12,275 bases of DNA from Helicobacteraceae bacterium (GTDB lineage Bacteria; Campylobacterota; Campylobacteria; Campylobacterales; SZUA-545). A program made the translations under genes and the position numbers. Below the pieces are notes generated by a model, which saw only the letters and a program-made list of their open reading frames with translations, searched no databases and was not told the DNA's origin. The DNA lies in assembly GCA_031275395.1 (NCBI GenBank), contig JAISOU010000056.1, positions 1-12,275 on the forward strand, written 5' to 3'. Shown one piece after another: positions 1-7,405 of this stretch (position 1 is its first letter; each line of letters starts with the position of its first letter).

Positions 1-2
1 AG

Positions 3-191
3 GATTTTAGCTTTACGACGATAAACTACGTTATGACTATGAAAAAGATAATTGCGGAAACGGCGGCGCATATACCGCTATGCGTTCTTGATAAGCCTCG
101 ATCGACGTTGGTTTTGGGGTTCAATTTATCAAAAAACCTCAAAAAGTCATTCAAGAGCCCATTTTTTAATCAGAATCTTTCTTACGTTTAG
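3..191 (+). CDS. Possible 3' end of an upstream gene (partial)
   Basis: One frame is open from the window edge to a TAG at 189-191, giving about 62 residues. The first two thirds (containing MTMKKIIAETAAHIPLCVLD) look like ordinary protein with a hydrophobic stretch, while the tail is rich in Lys, Phe and Asn. I do not recognise a family. It could be the carboxyl end of a gene that begins outside the window, or chance. An internal ATG lies at 39 but has no convincing ribosome binding site. From 192 to 320 I see no gene, only the leader of the next one. Confidence is low because no motif or codon signal settles it. Confidence 0.25.
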   Translation, partial: DFSFTTINYVMTMKKIIAETAAHIPLCVLDKPRSTLVLGFNLSKNLKKSFKSPFFNQNLSYV

Positions 192-320
192 GTTAGCATC
201 AAACGTTCTAAACGGAAGTTTCGTTTTGACGCGAAACGACGACAAGTTTGTCGCTTTTGCAAGATCGTCTAACGCTCGACTTCTCGTTAAGATCAATTCA
301 ATATTCCAAAGGAGAAACGA

Positions 321-590
321 ATGTTGCGCGTATTCGCAATGATCGCGTTTATCGTCAATCTGCTCTTCGCCGTAGTCAATATCAATACCGCCGACGCTAC
401 GGAGCTTGCCACGCTTAAAGGCATTGGGCCAACCAAAGCCGAAGCTATCGTCAATTGGAGAACCGAAAACGGTTCTTTTAAATCGATCGACGAACTAACC
501 CAAATAAAAGGGATAGGAGATAAGACGCTAGAGAAGATCAAGGACGAGATTACCATAGGAGTCGAATCGGATTCTTCTCATCAACATTAA
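321..590 (+). CDS. comEA: ComEA-like secreted helix-hairpin-helix DNA-binding protein
   Basis: This small protein of 89 residues most likely binds double-stranded DNA without sequence specificity in the periplasm and helps DNA uptake in natural transformation. Residues 1-17 form a hydrophobic signal peptide, and the mature part begins near VNINTA (19-24), the usual opening of this family. Two helix-hairpin-helix motifs follow: LKGIGPTKAEAI (32-43) and IKGIGDKTLEKI (62-73), each with the GIG turn that contacts the DNA backbone. The length and arrangement match C. jejuni Cj0011c, a short ComEA homologue needed for efficient transformation. The ATG has a good ribosome binding site (AAAGGAG, 308-314). 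The tail ends in Ser/His residues of unknown role. It appears monocistronic, with a terminator-like hairpin about 150 bases downstream. The family is confident; the transformation role is inferred by homology. Confidence 0.9.
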   Translation: MLRVFAMIAFIVNLLFAVVNINTADATELATLKGIGPTKAEAIVNWRTENGSFKSIDELTQIKGIGDKTLEKIKDEITIGVESDSSHQH

Positions 591-743
591 AACGCTTTGT
601 TGCGTTTGATTGAGTTTAATCCGTTTGAAACGTTGAAAAGCGTCGTAAAGGTTAGCCTAATTAAAACGACGAAAAGCGTTAAGAACGCAAATTGAGTAAT
701 GCCGCATTTGACGGATTGCCGTTTCAAAGCGACGCTTATACCG

Positions 744-774
744 TAAAGCGCGGGTTTCAATATCCCGCGCTTTA
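744..774. terminator. Perfect 11-bp hairpin, probable terminator
   Basis: An 11-base arm at 744-754 (TAAAGCGCGGG) pairs perfectly with 764-774 around a 9-base loop. The stem is G+C-rich with A residues on the left and T residues on the right, so it could end transcription in either direction. No long T-run follows. It lies between the ComEA-like gene and the pilin gene, and the remaining 591-846 spacer shows nothing else I can support. Confidence 0.6.
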
Positions 775-846
775 GCTTGCTAACGACAATAGACCAGCAA
801 AACAAGCGGTTGCGAAAGTAGAATAAAGCAAAGAGCTACAGAAAAG

Positions 847-1491
847 ATGAAAGGCGCATTTACTCTCCTAGAAGCGCTCGTTATCATAGTAGTAACAAGC
901 GTGTTGGTATCGATCGCTATCGCCTCTTATGGAGATCCGGACGAGCTTTATCTCGCCAGAGATCAGATTATCAGGCATATTCGTTATACGCAACATCTAG
1001 CCGTTATGGACGATAAGTTCGATCCTAACGATCCATTTTGGGAACGCAAAAAATGGAGGATTATATTTGGAAGCTCTATGTATCCCGAATACGCGGGCGG
1101 AATTGAATACGGTTGGACATACACGATCTTTGCGGATCTAGATAACAAGGGCAATCACTCTCCGACTACGGGGGAGATAGCCGTCGATCCTTATACAAAG
1201 AGATTATTGACGGGCGGTTATGGCGTGGGATCCAAGTTAAAAAGCTCCGATCCTAAAGCTATTCCAGAGATGGCTTTATGGCATTGGAGAATTGAAAAAT
1301 TCGAACACAGTAGCGCTTGCAATCAATCGATCGCTTTTGACGAAATAGGAAGACCTTATACCCTATCTACCGACTCGGACAGCTTACGCCTGATAACGCA
1401 AACTTGCAAATACACGTTGATCCATCAAAACAAAGAAGCGGCGAGTATATGTATAGAACCGGAAACGGGATATACGCACGAATGCGATTGA
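847..1491 (+). CDS. Type IV pilin / type II pseudopilin-like protein
   Basis: This 214-residue protein begins with a class III (prepilin) signal: a short basic leader, then AFTLLEALVIIV, in which a prepilin peptidase would cut between Ala4 and Phe5. That puts the conserved glutamate (Glu9) at mature position +5 and exposes a hydrophobic helix (about 5-26) that packs into a pilus core. Ala at -1 is common in Campylobacterota prepilins. The rest is a soluble head with IAFDEIGRPY (162-171), a phrase typical of GspH/FimT-like minor pseudopilins, and four cysteines (158, 187, 202, 213) that could form two disulfides after export. No secretion or assembly genes lie nearby, so it appears to be an orphan serving machinery elsewhere. 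The ribosome binding site is weak (AAAGAG, 830-835); a TAGAAT at 819-824 could be the -10. Its proximity to a ComEA-like gene may hint at a DNA-uptake pseudopilus, but this is inference. Confidence 0.85.
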   Translation: MKGAFTLLEALVIIVVTSVLVSIAIASYGDPDELYLARDQIIRHIRYTQHLAVMDDKFDPNDPFWERKKWRIIFGSSMYPEYAGGIEYGWTYTIFADLDNKGNHSPTTGEIAVDPYTKRLLTGGYGVGSKLKSSDPKAIPEMALWHWRIEKFEHSSACNQSIAFDEIGRPYTLSTDSDSLRLITQTCKYTLIHQNKEAASICIEPETGYTHECD

Positions 1492-1638
1492 AGAGAGGTT
1501 CTGCGAGGAAAAAAACGAAACTTTTGCGCTCGGCGCGGATTGAAACATTCTTAAATTGAGGCGCAAAAAATGATATAGATTGTCAATATAAATCCAATTC
1601 TTGGACGCTTTTCGCGCCCCCTCTAATATGTATGGCGA

Positions 1639-1644
1639 TATAAT
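1639..1644 (+). promoter_or_regulatory. -10 box (TATAAT) of the rppH-folP operon
   Basis: A perfect TATAAT sits 51 bases before the TTG start of rppH. No convincing -35 box is visible, which is usual in Campylobacterota, where sigma-70 promoters rely on the -10 and A/T-rich upstream DNA. Transcription would start near 1651. The -10 lies inside a 7-base stem (1634-1640 with 1654-1660), and a palindrome GCCGTCGACGGC (1658-1669) follows, so the start region could be folded or bound by a regulator; that part is speculative. Confidence 0.65.
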
Positions 1645-1694
1645 TGCGAATTTTATCGCCGTCGACGGCGAGATTTCAGGTTGCGGGAGGACGC

Positions 1695-2159
1695 TTGGAA
1701 AAGAATTATCGACCAAACGTAGCGGCGGTGATACTCTCTAGCCAATATCCTCAAAGGTGCGAGCTTTTTATCGCCGAGCGAAGCGACATTAAAGGCGCGT
1801 GGCAATTTCCGCAAGGCGGCATAGACGACGGGGAGGACGTAAAAACGGCGTTGCTTCGAGAGTTAAGCGAGGAGATCGGCACAAACGACGTGGAGATTAT
1901 CGCCGAATATCCAGATTGGATCAGCTACGACTTTCCGGTCGCCGTCGCCCATAAGATGTACCCTTACGACGGACAAACGCAAAAATATTTCTTGGTGCGG
2001 CTAAAAAACAACGCGGAGATCAACCTTGAAACAAAATCGCCGGAGTTTTCCCGCTTCAAGTTTGCGCCTATCGATAACGCGCTTAAACAAGTTTCTTTTT
2101 TCAAACGCCCGATCTACAAAAAAGTTTTGGCGCATTTCAGAAAAATTGGATACCTATAA
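1695..2159 (+). CDS. rppH: RNA pyrophosphohydrolase (RppH/NudH, Nudix)
   Basis: The enzyme removes pyrophosphate from the 5' end of mRNA, which opens it to decay, and family members also cleave dinucleoside polyphosphates. The Nudix box fits GX5EX7REUXEEXG: Gly41, Glu47, then RELSEEIG at 55-62, with the metal-binding glutamates in place. The opening NYRPNVAAVIL and the closing KIGYL are typical of Campylobacterota NudH/NudA, and 154 residues is the expected length. I chose the TTG at 1695 because GGAGG (1686-1690) lies just upstream and the resulting amino terminus aligns with the H. pylori protein. A longer in-frame TTG at 1644 overlaps the -10 box and cannot be the start on that transcript. 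It is the first gene of the core operon, and its stop codon directly abuts the lysC ATG, so translation is probably coupled. Confidence 0.93.
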   Translation: MEKNYRPNVAAVILSSQYPQRCELFIAERSDIKGAWQFPQGGIDDGEDVKTALLRELSEEIGTNDVEIIAEYPDWISYDFPVAVAHKMYPYDGQTQKYFLVRLKNNAEINLETKSPEFSRFKFAPIDNALKQVSFFKRPIYKKVLAHFRKIGYL

Positions 2160-3365
2160 ATGTTAATCGTTCAAAAATACGGCGGAACCAGCGTGGGTTC
2201 GATAGAGCGGATACAAGCCGTCGCAAAGCGCGTGGAAAAAGCGGTTATGAGAGGCGATCGCGTCGTGGTCGTCGTGTCGGCTATGAGCGGCGAAACGAAC
2301 AAGCTGATCGATATGGCTACGCAGGTAAGCAAAACGCCCGCCGCGAGAGAGATGGATATGCTTCTTTCCAGCGGCGAGCGCGTAACCTGCGCTCTAACGG
2401 CGATCGCCCTAAAAGAGCTTGGCTTGGAGGCAGTCGCTTTGACGGGCAGACAAGCGGGGATCGTTACCGATTCGACGCATACCAAAGCGCGGATCGAAGA
2501 GATACCCAGCGAACCCGTTACGAAACATATAAACGAGGGCAAAATCGTTGTTGTGGCGGGCTTTCAGGGAGCCACGAGAAACGGCGAGGTTACGACGCTT
2601 GGGCGCGGCGGTTCGGATTTGACGGCGGTGGCGATCGCGGGCGCGATCAAAGCCGATTTATGCGAAATCTACACGGACGTAGACGGGGTTTATACTACCG
2701 ATCCGCGCGTAGAAGAAAAGGCGCGTAAGCTCGATCGCGTCAGTTACGACGAGATGTTGGAGCTTGCCAGTCTAGGCGCGAAGGTTTTGCAAAACCGATC
2801 GGTCGAATTGGCGAAAAAACTTCAGGTGAAGGTCGTAACGCGAAGCAGTTTCAACGAGAACGAAGGGACATTGATCACAAGCGAGGAAGAGTGTATGGAA
2901 AAACCGATTGTCAGCGGTATCGCGCTGGATAAAAATCAGGCGCGTTGTAGCTTGATTGGCGTGGCGGATCGACCGGGTATAGCGGCGGAGATTTTTGAAA
3001 CGTTAGCCTCTATGGCGATCAACGTCGATATGATCGTCCAAACCGTAGGGCAGGACGGCAAAACAAATATGGACTTTACCGTTCCATCTACGGAGCTAGA
3101 ACAGGCAAAACGCGCTTTGGGCGGATTTGGCGAAGCGACGGGAAAACAGGGGTTCGACGATCAGGTTTGTAAGGTCAGCATTGTCGGCGTAGGTATGAAA
3201 TCGCACAGCGGCGTGGCGGCGCGAATGTTTAGCTCGCTCGCCAAAGAGAATATCAATATCCTGATGATCAGCACCAGCGAGATTAAAATCAGCGTCGTGA
3301 TCGCAAGAAAATACGGCGAGCTTGCCGTCAGAATCTTGCATGCGGCGTACGAGTTGGACAAGTAG
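2160..3365 (+). CDS. lysC: Aspartate kinase (aspartokinase)
   Basis: This cytoplasmic enzyme phosphorylates aspartate, the first step towards lysine and diaminopimelate, threonine, methionine and isoleucine. The amino-acid kinase domain covers about 1-245 and shows KYGGTSVG (6-13), TTLGRGGSDLTA (145-156) and TDVDGVYTTDPRV (172-184), the nucleotide- and substrate-binding signatures. Two ACT domains follow (about 262-330 and 338-401), including VDMIVQ (289-294) and the closing ISTSEIKISVVI (370-381), so feedback inhibition by lysine and/or threonine is expected. At 401 residues it is a complete monofunctional aspartokinase, not fused to homoserine dehydrogenase. The ATG follows the rppH stop codon with no gap and only a weak ribosome binding site, which fits translational coupling. 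Confidence 0.97.
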   Translation: MLIVQKYGGTSVGSIERIQAVAKRVEKAVMRGDRVVVVVSAMSGETNKLIDMATQVSKTPAAREMDMLLSSGERVTCALTAIALKELGLEAVALTGRQAGIVTDSTHTKARIEEIPSEPVTKHINEGKIVVVAGFQGATRNGEVTTLGRGGSDLTAVAIAGAIKADLCEIYTDVDGVYTTDPRVEEKARKLDRVSYDEMLELASLGAKVLQNRSVELAKKLQVKVVTRSSFNENEGTLITSEEECMEKPIVSGIALDKNQARCSLIGVADRPGIAAEIFETLASMAINVDMIVQTVGQDGKTNMDFTVPSTELEQAKRALGGFGEATGKQGFDDQVCKVSIVGVGMKSHSGVAARMFSSLAKENINILMISTSEIKISVVIARKYGELAVRILHAAYELDK

Positions 3366-3370
3366 TTTTT

Positions 3371-3913
3371 GTGGAGCAACTGGTCAACTGGACGCTTGAA
3401 ACGATCCGCGCCGACAGCCCTATGATGTCGTGGCTTGAAGAGCGGCGCTTCGACTGGGCGACGGCGGTTCATTCGGCGTTAAAACATCTAATCGTCGGCG
3501 GGGTTCCGCTGATTTTAGTTACCGATCGCGATCGCGAATGGTTTGCGAAATATCTTATTACGACCCTCAATCAAAGCGGTAAAAAACGCCCCTTCGTAGC
3601 CGTTTTTAACGCGAACGATTTTGCGCCCTGCGTCGATTGCGCCGATTCAGGCGAAACGCAACTTGTTCAAAATATGCTCTCGATCGCCTTTAACAACCGC
3701 TATATCTATTGGTATATCGGACGCGGCGGCGACGCTCGCGCGCAAGCGCCCAAAAAGCGCCGCGAAAGTTTTATGTGGGCGATGGACGAAGAGGTTCAAG
3801 ACGGATTTTTTTTGCGATCCTCCGATCGCCTTCTCGACGTCAAACTAATGCACTTAGCGCGGCTTTTTGATAAGACGATCGACGCGGTTATGTTTGGCGA
3901 GGTTAATCTATAG
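3371..3913 (+). CDS. hobA: HobA, DnaA-binding replication initiation regulator
   Basis: HobA is a Campylobacterota protein that forms a tetramer and holds several DnaA molecules together at the origin, promoting the orisome; it is the structural counterpart of E. coli DiaA. The 180 residues equal the H. pylori length. The carboxyl end (SSDRLLDVKLMHLARLFDKT, 150-169, then GEVNL) follows the H. pylori pattern of HDSLLDYKLLQLFKLFEN closely, and the middle contains a SIS-fold-like strand (GGVPLILVTDRD, 43-54). The GTG start lies five bases after the lysC stop codon; there is no ATG close by, and this start gives exactly the family length. The position between lysC and holB is the conserved context. 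The identification rests on synteny plus similarity at the carboxyl end, since the family diverges rapidly elsewhere. Confidence 0.92.
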   Translation: MEQLVNWTLETIRADSPMMSWLEERRFDWATAVHSALKHLIVGGVPLILVTDRDREWFAKYLITTLNQSGKKRPFVAVFNANDFAPCVDCADSGETQLVQNMLSIAFNNRYIYWYIGRGGDARAQAPKKRRESFMWAMDEEVQDGFFLRSSDRLLDVKLMHLARLFDKTIDAVMFGEVNL

Positions 3914-3915
3914 CG

Positions 3916-4620
3916 ATGGGCGCGTTGTGGGTATGCGCCGATAAAGAGGCGGGATTAAAACGTATTTTGGCGCAAATCGGCGACGCGCCGAAGATTGTCT
4001 TTTGGACGTGCGCCGATAAAGAGGCGGGATTAAAACGCCTCGACGATCTGATCGGCAAAACGCCGCGAACGATTGTAGAAGCCAAAAACGAAGAGTTTCC
4101 AATCGACGCGGCAAGAGCGCTGATCGCCCAAGCCTACGTGGCAAGCGAGCGCGAAAAGTTTTTGATCGCCGCCGCCGACGGTTATGGCAGAGAGGCGCAA
4201 AACGCGCTCTTAAAAGCGCTGGAAGAGCCGCCGCGAAATATAACGATCTATCTTTTAGGAACGAAAAAATCGGCGTTTTTAGCTACCGTCCGATCGCGTC
4301 TGCCGCTTTGGACAATTCCCGCGCCGAAAACTCCAGCCGAAAATCTAATCGACTTTGCGCGGTTCGATCTAAAAACCGTTTATGAGTTTGTTAAAACCTA
4401 TAGCTATCTGCCTAGAGATCGCGCTAAACGTCTGATCGAAGAGGCGCTGGACTATTTTTTGACGTTAAAGTCAATCAAAACGCCGTTAAAAGGTCGCGTT
4501 TTAGCCGCGATCGAACGCGCCTTTAGGCTAACCGCTCTTAACTCGAGCGCCGCAAACGCGATCCTGCCCGTTTTACTACTTCTTTTGGAATGCAAAAACA
4601 GTGCAAAAACTGCCGTTTGA
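3916..4620 (+). CDS. holB: DNA polymerase III delta' subunit (HolB), with duplicated N-terminal segment
   Basis: This is the delta' subunit of the clamp loader, the stator that takes part in placing the beta clamp on DNA. The signature EAQNALLKALEEPP (93-106), matching the conserved run in delta'/DnaX proteins, is followed by TVRSRL (124-129), where the family has its SRC-type arginine finger; here Leu follows the Arg instead of Cys. With 234 residues it is short compared with E. coli delta' (334), as in other Campylobacterota. The amino terminus is odd: residues 7-31 and 32-56 are two copies of one strand-helix unit, both beginning CADKEAGLKR. The gene starts two bases after hobA ends and its last 20 bases overlap the folP start. 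Function is inferred from motifs and synteny with HP1231 and Cj0584. Confidence 0.88.
   Translation: MGALWVCADKEAGLKRILAQIGDAPKIVFWTCADKEAGLKRLDDLIGKTPRTIVEAKNEEFPIDAARALIAQAYVASEREKFLIAAADGYGREAQNALLKALEEPPRNITIYLLGTKKSAFLATVRSRLPLWTIPAPKTPAENLIDFARFDLKTVYEFVKTYSYLPRDRAKRLIEEALDYFLTLKSIKTPLKGRVLAAIERAFRLTALNSSAANAILPVLLLLLECKNSAKTAV
3934..4037 (+). repeat. 29-bp exact direct repeat inside holB
   Basis: The 29 bases at 3934-3962 recur without a mismatch at 4009-4037. The offset is 75 bases, exactly 25 codons, so reading frame is kept. After the exact part the two copies have diverged but still align as protein (ILAQIGDAPKIV against LDDLIGKTPRTIV). This looks like an older in-frame tandem duplication whose first half has been kept identical or re-copied. 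Confidence 0.9.
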
Positions 4621-5743
4621 TCTTGACGTCGCGCCGATTTTAGAGGCGATCGGCTGCGATCAGCGCGGCGCGGCGCTGATGACGCAAAAAGCGCGAATCG
4701 ATCGTTTTTTGATCAAAGATTTACCTTGCGGCGCGGCGAATATCCTAAAACAGGACGCGCTGTCGATCGGCGCGGATCTCGCCGTTCATAGGGATACGCC
4801 CTCTTGCGGCGTTAGCAAAACCGACGCGCTTCTTTTTACTTCGCGCGCGCAACTAAAAAAACTGATCGAAAAGGAAAAAACGCAGCCGTTCGGATTAAAG
4901 GCGATCGCCGAAAAGTTAAGCCGTTTTTTACTCTTTGGCGACGAGAAAAACGCCCGCGTGATGGGGATTATCAATCTAAACGACGATAGTTTTAACCCCG
5001 CAAGCAGAACAAAGCCAAGCGAGGCGCTAAAAAAAGCTGAAAAAATGATCGAAGACGGCGCGGCGTATATCGACGTTGGCGCGGTAAGCTCTCGACCGGG
5101 TAGCCTCGCGCCCGCGCCCGAAACGGAGCTTGAGCGGCTAAAACCTGCGATCGACGCGCTATACGAGGCAAAACTATACGAAAAGGCGATCTTTAGCTTA
5201 GACAGCTACGAACCTTTGTCGATCGAATACGCGCTTGATCGCGGTTTTAGGCTTATCAACGATATTACGGGCGGCAGGGACGATCGCGTTTTGGCTCTAG
5301 CGGCAAAATACGACGCGGCGCTTTGCGTAATGCATATGCAGGGCGATCCAAAAACAATGCAGGACAATCCGATCTACGACGACGTAGTCCAAGAGGTCGA
5401 TCGCTTTTTTGAGGAACGCGTCGCCGTAGCGCTCTCTTTTGGCGTTAAAGAGCTGATACTGGACGTTGGAATCGGCTTTGGCAAAACTTTTACGGACAAT
5501 CTAAAGCTGATCGCCGCCCATTCGCACTTTACCCGCTTTGGGCGCGAATTGCTAATAGGCGCTTCGCGCAAATCGCTGATCAATTCTATCTCGGCCGCCG
5601 CCGTTGGCGACCGGCTCGGCGGAACGATCGCGCTTCACCTAAAAGCGGTCGAATATGGCGCGAGTATCGTCCGCTGCCACGACGTTTTTGAACACGTCCA
5701 AGCCCTGCGCGTCCTTAACGCCTTAAAATCGCTCGGCGACTGA
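4601..5743 (+). CDS. folP: Dihydropteroate synthase with N-terminal extension
   Basis: The enzyme joins dihydropterin pyrophosphate to p-aminobenzoate to make dihydropteroate in folate synthesis and is the target of sulfonamides. The TIM-barrel domain begins near residue 117: MGIINLNDDSFNP (121-133), VGAVSSRPGS (159-168), NDITGG (220-225), VMHMQGDPKTMQ (243-254), DVGIGFGKT (288-296), GASRKS (320-325) and RCHDV (358-362) give the pterin, phosphate and substrate sites in the correct order. About 115 residues precede the barrel and carry no known domain; the long form, about 380 residues, is the Campylobacterota type, not a fusion error. The first loop reads NLNDDS where most enzymes have NVTPDS. 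The GTG at 4601 overlaps holB by 20 bases, so the two are probably coupled. It is the last gene of the operon. Confidence 0.95.
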   Translation: MQKLPFDLDVAPILEAIGCDQRGAALMTQKARIDRFLIKDLPCGAANILKQDALSIGADLAVHRDTPSCGVSKTDALLFTSRAQLKKLIEKEKTQPFGLKAIAEKLSRFLLFGDEKNARVMGIINLNDDSFNPASRTKPSEALKKAEKMIEDGAAYIDVGAVSSRPGSLAPAPETELERLKPAIDALYEAKLYEKAIFSLDSYEPLSIEYALDRGFRLINDITGGRDDRVLALAAKYDAALCVMHMQGDPKTMQDNPIYDDVVQEVDRFFEERVAVALSFGVKELILDVGIGFGKTFTDNLKLIAAHSHFTRFGRELLIGASRKSLINSISAAAVGDRLGGTIALHLKAVEYGASIVRCHDVFEHVQALRVLNALKSLGD

Positions 5744-5818
5744 ACCCAAATAAGGCGATCGCGTCTTTCATAAACGCCGCCGCGCTTTTCTTGCTCCTTA
5801 AAACAAATGAAAAGATTC

Positions 5819-5824
5819 TATAAT
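5819..5824 (+). promoter_or_regulatory. -10 box (TATAAT) of the GLUG lipoprotein gene
   Basis: A perfect TATAAT stands 57 bases before the ATG at 5881, preceded by an A-rich stretch (5797-5814) and no clear -35 box. It implies a separate transcript start near 5831 and argues against an in-frame TTG at 5824 as the translation start. I see no strong terminator between folP and this promoter, so read-through from the core operon remains possible. Confidence 0.6.
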
Positions 5825-5880
5825 TGACGACAGGCAAAAAAAGCGCTAAAATAGACCAAAACATAAAAGGATTGTTAAAA

Positions 5881-7392
5881 ATGAGCGCGTTTCGTTGCAA
5901 ATCGGCGTCAATTTCTTGTCCGTCCAAGAAGCGGGGCAAAATTAAAGCCCTTTATCAATCTAACCTATTTATTTTGTTTCTCGGGTTTGCCCTTTTCGCT
6001 CTTTCGGGTTGCTACAGCGATAGAAGCGGCGAGGCGGAGCGTAACAACGTATCGTTTTACGCCGACAATTTGGACTTATTAGAAACGCGATCGATTACGA
6101 GAGGAACGACGATCAATCCTTCCGATCTTCGTTCCGGTTCGTGGTACAAAGCGGGCGAAAACTCGATTACGGCAAGCCATCAGCTTAGAGGAGATGTTAA
6201 TTTTTACGCTTCCCCGTCCGTATTTGAAATTAACGACGAAAACGGATTGCAAGAGATCAACGCAACGTGCGGGGAGATAAGCAAATACATTCTACTTAAC
6301 GACATAGCGCTAACGAGCGAATGGAAACCGCTTTGTAGCGACGTCCCAGGTAAACAATTCGTCGGCATACTAAACGGAAACGCTCGCAAGATAACAAAAT
6401 TGCAAATCAATAGCGACGAAAATTATGTCGGTCTGTTTAAGTATATTGGAACGAGCGGCGCCGTAAAAAATCTTGGCGTTATTATCGCAAACGATAAAGA
6501 GATAAATGGTTCGTACTGTGTAGGCGCGATCGCAGGGTATATTGACGGCGGTTCTATAGAAAACAGCTACGCCGAAGGTAACGTTAGCGGAGACGTAGGT
6601 TATATAGGCGGCATCGCGGGATATGTTATTAACAACGGTTCTATCAAAAACAGTTATTCGGATAGCAACGTTAGCGGCTACGGCTACGGCATAGGCGGTA
6701 TTGTGGGCGGACTTGAAGGTAGCTCTATAGCCGACAGCTATTCTAGAGGATATATCGCGGGTTACGGCGACAGTAATCAAATGGTCGGCGGTATCGCGGG
6801 GCATGCGTATAACGTTTCTATAACGCGTAGCTATTCCGAAGGTAACGTTAGCGGCGCTTATGGTATTGGAGGAGTCGTGGGGGAAATATATGGCGGCGCT
6901 ATAGAAAACGTCTATTCCGTAGGCGACGTCGACGGCAACAATAGCGTAGGCGGTATCGCGGGATATGTCGGCAATTCTGCTTCTATAACGCGTAGCTATT
7001 CCGAAGGCAACGTTAGCGGCGACGGTAACGTAAGCGGAATCGTCGGGTATCTTTATGTCGGTTCTATATCCAATAACGCCGCTATAAATAAGAAAATTAC
7101 GGGAAACGCGGACGCAAACCGCACTGTTGGAAGCGGCTATAGCGGTACTGTGGAACATAACTTTGCTTTGGATACGATGATTGTCGTTGGAAGCGGCGCT
7201 AACGGAAATGGGGGAGAGAATAAAACGCAAACGCAACTAAAAACAAGAAACGTCTATGAAAATCCCACAAGTAGCGGCGGTCTAGATTGGAATTTTGGAA
7301 ACGACAGGGATAATCCTTGGGTTTGGGGCACTTTTGGCGACTATCCTTATCCTACGTTATATTGGCAGATAAAGTCTGCGCGTCGTTATTAA
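5881..7392 (+). CDS. Surface lipoprotein with GLUG-type repeats
   Basis: This 503-residue protein is probably exported, lipidated and displayed on the cell surface. After a long basic n-region, a hydrophobic stretch (about 29-41) ends in LSGC, a lipobox with Cys44 as the lipidated residue. Residues 182-415 hold about eight units of 23-30 residues of the GLUG type, each close to VGGIAGY...GSI.NSYS.GNVSG; such repeats form a beta-solenoid and occur in adhesins and IgA-protease-like proteins. The tail (460-497, ending FGDYPYPTLYWQ) is the aromatic cap that usually closes GLUG proteins. Three cysteines (130, 152, 213) lie outside the lipobox. The ATG at 5881 has AAAGGA (5867-5872) upstream and lies beyond the -10 box, so I prefer it to a TTG at 5824. 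An adhesin or surface-binding role is inferred from the repeats; the partner is unknown. Confidence 0.85.
   Translation: MSAFRCKSASISCPSKKRGKIKALYQSNLFILFLGFALFALSGCYSDRSGEAERNNVSFYADNLDLLETRSITRGTTINPSDLRSGSWYKAGENSITASHQLRGDVNFYASPSVFEINDENGLQEINATCGEISKYILLNDIALTSEWKPLCSDVPGKQFVGILNGNARKITKLQINSDENYVGLFKYIGTSGAVKNLGVIIANDKEINGSYCVGAIAGYIDGGSIENSYAEGNVSGDVGYIGGIAGYVINNGSIKNSYSDSNVSGYGYGIGGIVGGLEGSSIADSYSRGYIAGYGDSNQMVGGIAGHAYNVSITRSYSEGNVSGAYGIGGVVGEIYGGAIENVYSVGDVDGNNSVGGIAGYVGNSASITRSYSEGNVSGDGNVSGIVGYLYVGSISNNAAINKKITGNADANRTVGSGYSGTVEHNFALDTMIVVGSGANGNGGENKTQTQLKTRNVYENPTSSGGLDWNFGNDRDNPWVWGTFGDYPYPTLYWQIKSARRY
6816..7021 (+). repeat. 41-bp near-perfect repeat within the GLUG region
   Basis: The 41 bases at 6816-6856 recur at 6981-7021 with a single difference (T at 6843, C at 7008). 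The spacing is 165 bases, or 55 codons, equal to two GLUG units. Both copies encode SITRSYSEGNVSG. Near identity at the DNA level indicates a recent duplication or gene conversion between units and means the repeat number could vary between strains. Confidence 0.85.
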
Positions 7393-7405
7393 AGAAAGCG
7401 TCTAA

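Noticed and set aside
52-342. Open frame of 96 codons starting with TTG upstream of the ComEA-like gene
   Set aside because: It runs into the ComEA-like coding region, is rich in Arg and Ser without any domain, and has no ribosome binding site.
587-805. Minus-strand open frame of 72 codons in the comEA-pilin spacer
   Set aside because: It spans the perfect terminator hairpin, and its composition looks like translated A/T-rich spacer; no family was recognised.
1522-1568. Inverted repeat TTTTGCGC / GCGCAAAA after the pilin gene
   Set aside because: The stem is only 8 bp with a 31-base loop, too weak to call a terminator from sequence alone.
1644-1694. Longer rppH start at TTG 1644
   Set aside because: The codon overlaps the TATAAT box, and the extra residues do not align with NudH relatives; TTG 1695 has the ribosome binding site.
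6370-7236. Minus-strand open frame of 288 codons opposite the GLUG gene
   Set aside because: Its repeats are the mirror of the GLUG repeats, and the plus strand has the lipobox, promoter and family signature.
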